From a bacterium (GTDB lineage Bacteria; Acidobacteriota; Thermoanaerobaculia; Multivoradales; J023), in assembly GCA_024226315.1 (NCBI GenBank), contig JAAELT010000014.1:1-53227 (forward strand): a DNA stretch of 53,227 bases. Direction: 5' to 3'. Shown piece by piece: positions 52,440 to 53,227 of the stretch (within the stretch, counting starts at the first letter, position 1; every line of letters starts with the position of its first letter). Both the position numbers and the translations under genes were made by a program. Below the pieces are notes generated by a model. It was not told the origin of the DNA. It did not search any database and saw only the letters and a program-made list of their open reading frames with translations.

Positions 52440-53227
52440 ATGCTCTTCAAGCGCCTCCTCGCCCTTCTGATACTGACCGTCGCCCTGACGAGCAGCGCCG
52501 CCGCCCAAGACGACACAACCGCGGACGTCTCGCAGACCGCCGCCCCCGCGCCGCAGCTCGGCTGGCCGCGCGAATACACCGGCGAAGACTACAAACTGGT
52601 CGTCTACCAACCGCAGATCCGCTCCTGGCAGGACTACCTGCGGATGGAGGCCGACGCCGCGGTGATGGTGACGCCGCCGGGGCAGGAAGATCCGGTGCCC
52701 GGCGCCATTGCGATCAAGGCCCGGACCGACGCCCACATGGATACCCGCACGGTCTTCATCCATGACCTCGAGCTCGGCGCGGTGCGCTTCCCCGCCGTCG
52801 AGGGCACCACCGAGGAGCAACTGAAGGACATCGTCCGCTCGATCTTTCCGAAAGAACCCGTGGCGGCGTCGCTCGACCGGCTGCTGGCGATGATGGAGCG
52901 CTCGAGCGTGCGCGTGCGCGAGGTGGAGCTCAACGACGATCCGCCGAAGATCTTCGTCTCCACCACCCCGGCCGTCCTGGTCAACGTCGACGGCGAGGCC
53001 GCCTGGGTACCGGTGGGCGACAAGGCCGTGGGACTCTCTTTCGCCGCCAACACCAACTGGGACCTGTTCAAGTACGAGAGCGAGAAGAAGAAGGCCAAGC
53101 ACAAGACCTACTACCTGCGGCTCGAGAAGAGCTGGCTCGGCGCCGACGACCTCGCCGGGCCCTGGGGCCCGGCCGGCAAGCTGCCCAAGCCGTTCAAGAA
53201 GCTGCCGATGAGCCCCAACTTCAAGGA
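52440..53227 (+). CDS. Exported hypothetical protein (3' truncated by the window)
   Basis: The first 262 codons of a gene that runs out of the window. The signal peptide is residues 1-22 (ending SAAAQ). The mature part begins with an acidic linker, then GWPREYTGEDYKLVVYQPQI and alternating strands; a later stretch (ANTNWDLFKYESEKKKAKHK) contains a basic block, and the last visible codons (GPAGKLPKPFKKLPMSPNF) are proline-rich. ATG 52440 is preceded by AAGGA. I do not recognise a family. Since the end is missing, the total length and any C-terminal anchor are unknown. Confidence 0.72.
   Translation, partial: MLFKRLLALLILTVALTSSAAAQDDTTADVSQTAAPAPQLGWPREYTGEDYKLVVYQPQIRSWQDYLRMEADAAVMVTPPGQEDPVPGAIAIKARTDAHMDTRTVFIHDLELGAVRFPAVEGTTEEQLKDIVRSIFPKEPVAASLDRLLAMMERSSVRVREVELNDDPPKIFVSTTPAVLVNVDGEAAWVPVGDKAVGLSFAANTNWDLFKYESEKKKAKHKTYYLRLEKSWLGADDLAGPWGPAGKLPKPFKKLPMSPNFK

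Overview
The window is about 53 kb of GC-rich DNA (near 70 % by eye), densely coding, from a Gram-negative bacterium. Many products are predicted to be exported, lipidated or placed in the outer membrane (Omp85/TAM, PlpD-type patatin, DUF481, small beta-barrels, lipoproteins). The mix of large TamB-like proteins, TPR regulators, multihaem cytochromes and DUF3313/DUF4136 lipoproteins suggests Acidobacteriota (Thermoanaerobaculia-like) or a similar deep soil/sediment lineage. This is inference from gene style; no rRNA or ribosomal marker is present.

Layout. 1-9.6 kb: the end of an MgtC/DUF4010 membrane protein, then a minus-strand operon of an AI-2E-family permease, a glycerolipid acyltransferase and a very large gene that appears to join TamB and TamA in one polypeptide. 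9.7-14.3 kb: a two-gene unit with a TPR-like protein, an AraC-HTH/TPR regulator whose C-terminal half has different base composition, and a coiled-coil protein. 14.3-15.1 kb: a non-coding stretch with a 42-bp tandem array built on an 18-bp palindrome. 15.1-25.8 kb: a secreted M1-family peptidase, an AlbA/Schlafen-type regulator, an AsmA-like protein, an eight-haem TPR cytochrome and a SpoIIE phosphatase. 25.8-30.0 kb: glycolytic genes pfk, pgk and pgi, the last two convergent with overlapping stop codons. 30.1-35.4 kb: envelope genes (MltF-like transglycosylase, small periplasmic protein, PlpD patatin, DUF3313). 35.4-39.1 kb: a YihY/ankyrin/PGPGW operon, Mn-type superoxide dismutase, and a nucleotidyltransferase pair. 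39.2-45.1 kb: a DUF481 protein, an AraC remnant, a PqqD-like/HPr-kinase-like pair facing an S24/S26-like protease (Cys at the nucleophile site) and a matrixin-like metalloprotease. 45.3-53.2 kb: exported hydrolase, DUF4136 protein bracketed by inverted 22-bp palindromes, parvulin, twin beta-barrels, a second 42-bp array of hairpin units, a CGNR zinc-finger gene and two exported proteins.

The most unusual items are the TamB-TamA fusion, two unrelated tandem arrays that share a 42-bp period (14 codons, about four helical turns), and the PqqD/HprK/Cys-S26/metalloprotease cluster with a 166- to 167-bp antisense gene overlap. No IS element, prophage, CRISPR array, tRNA or rRNA gene was seen.
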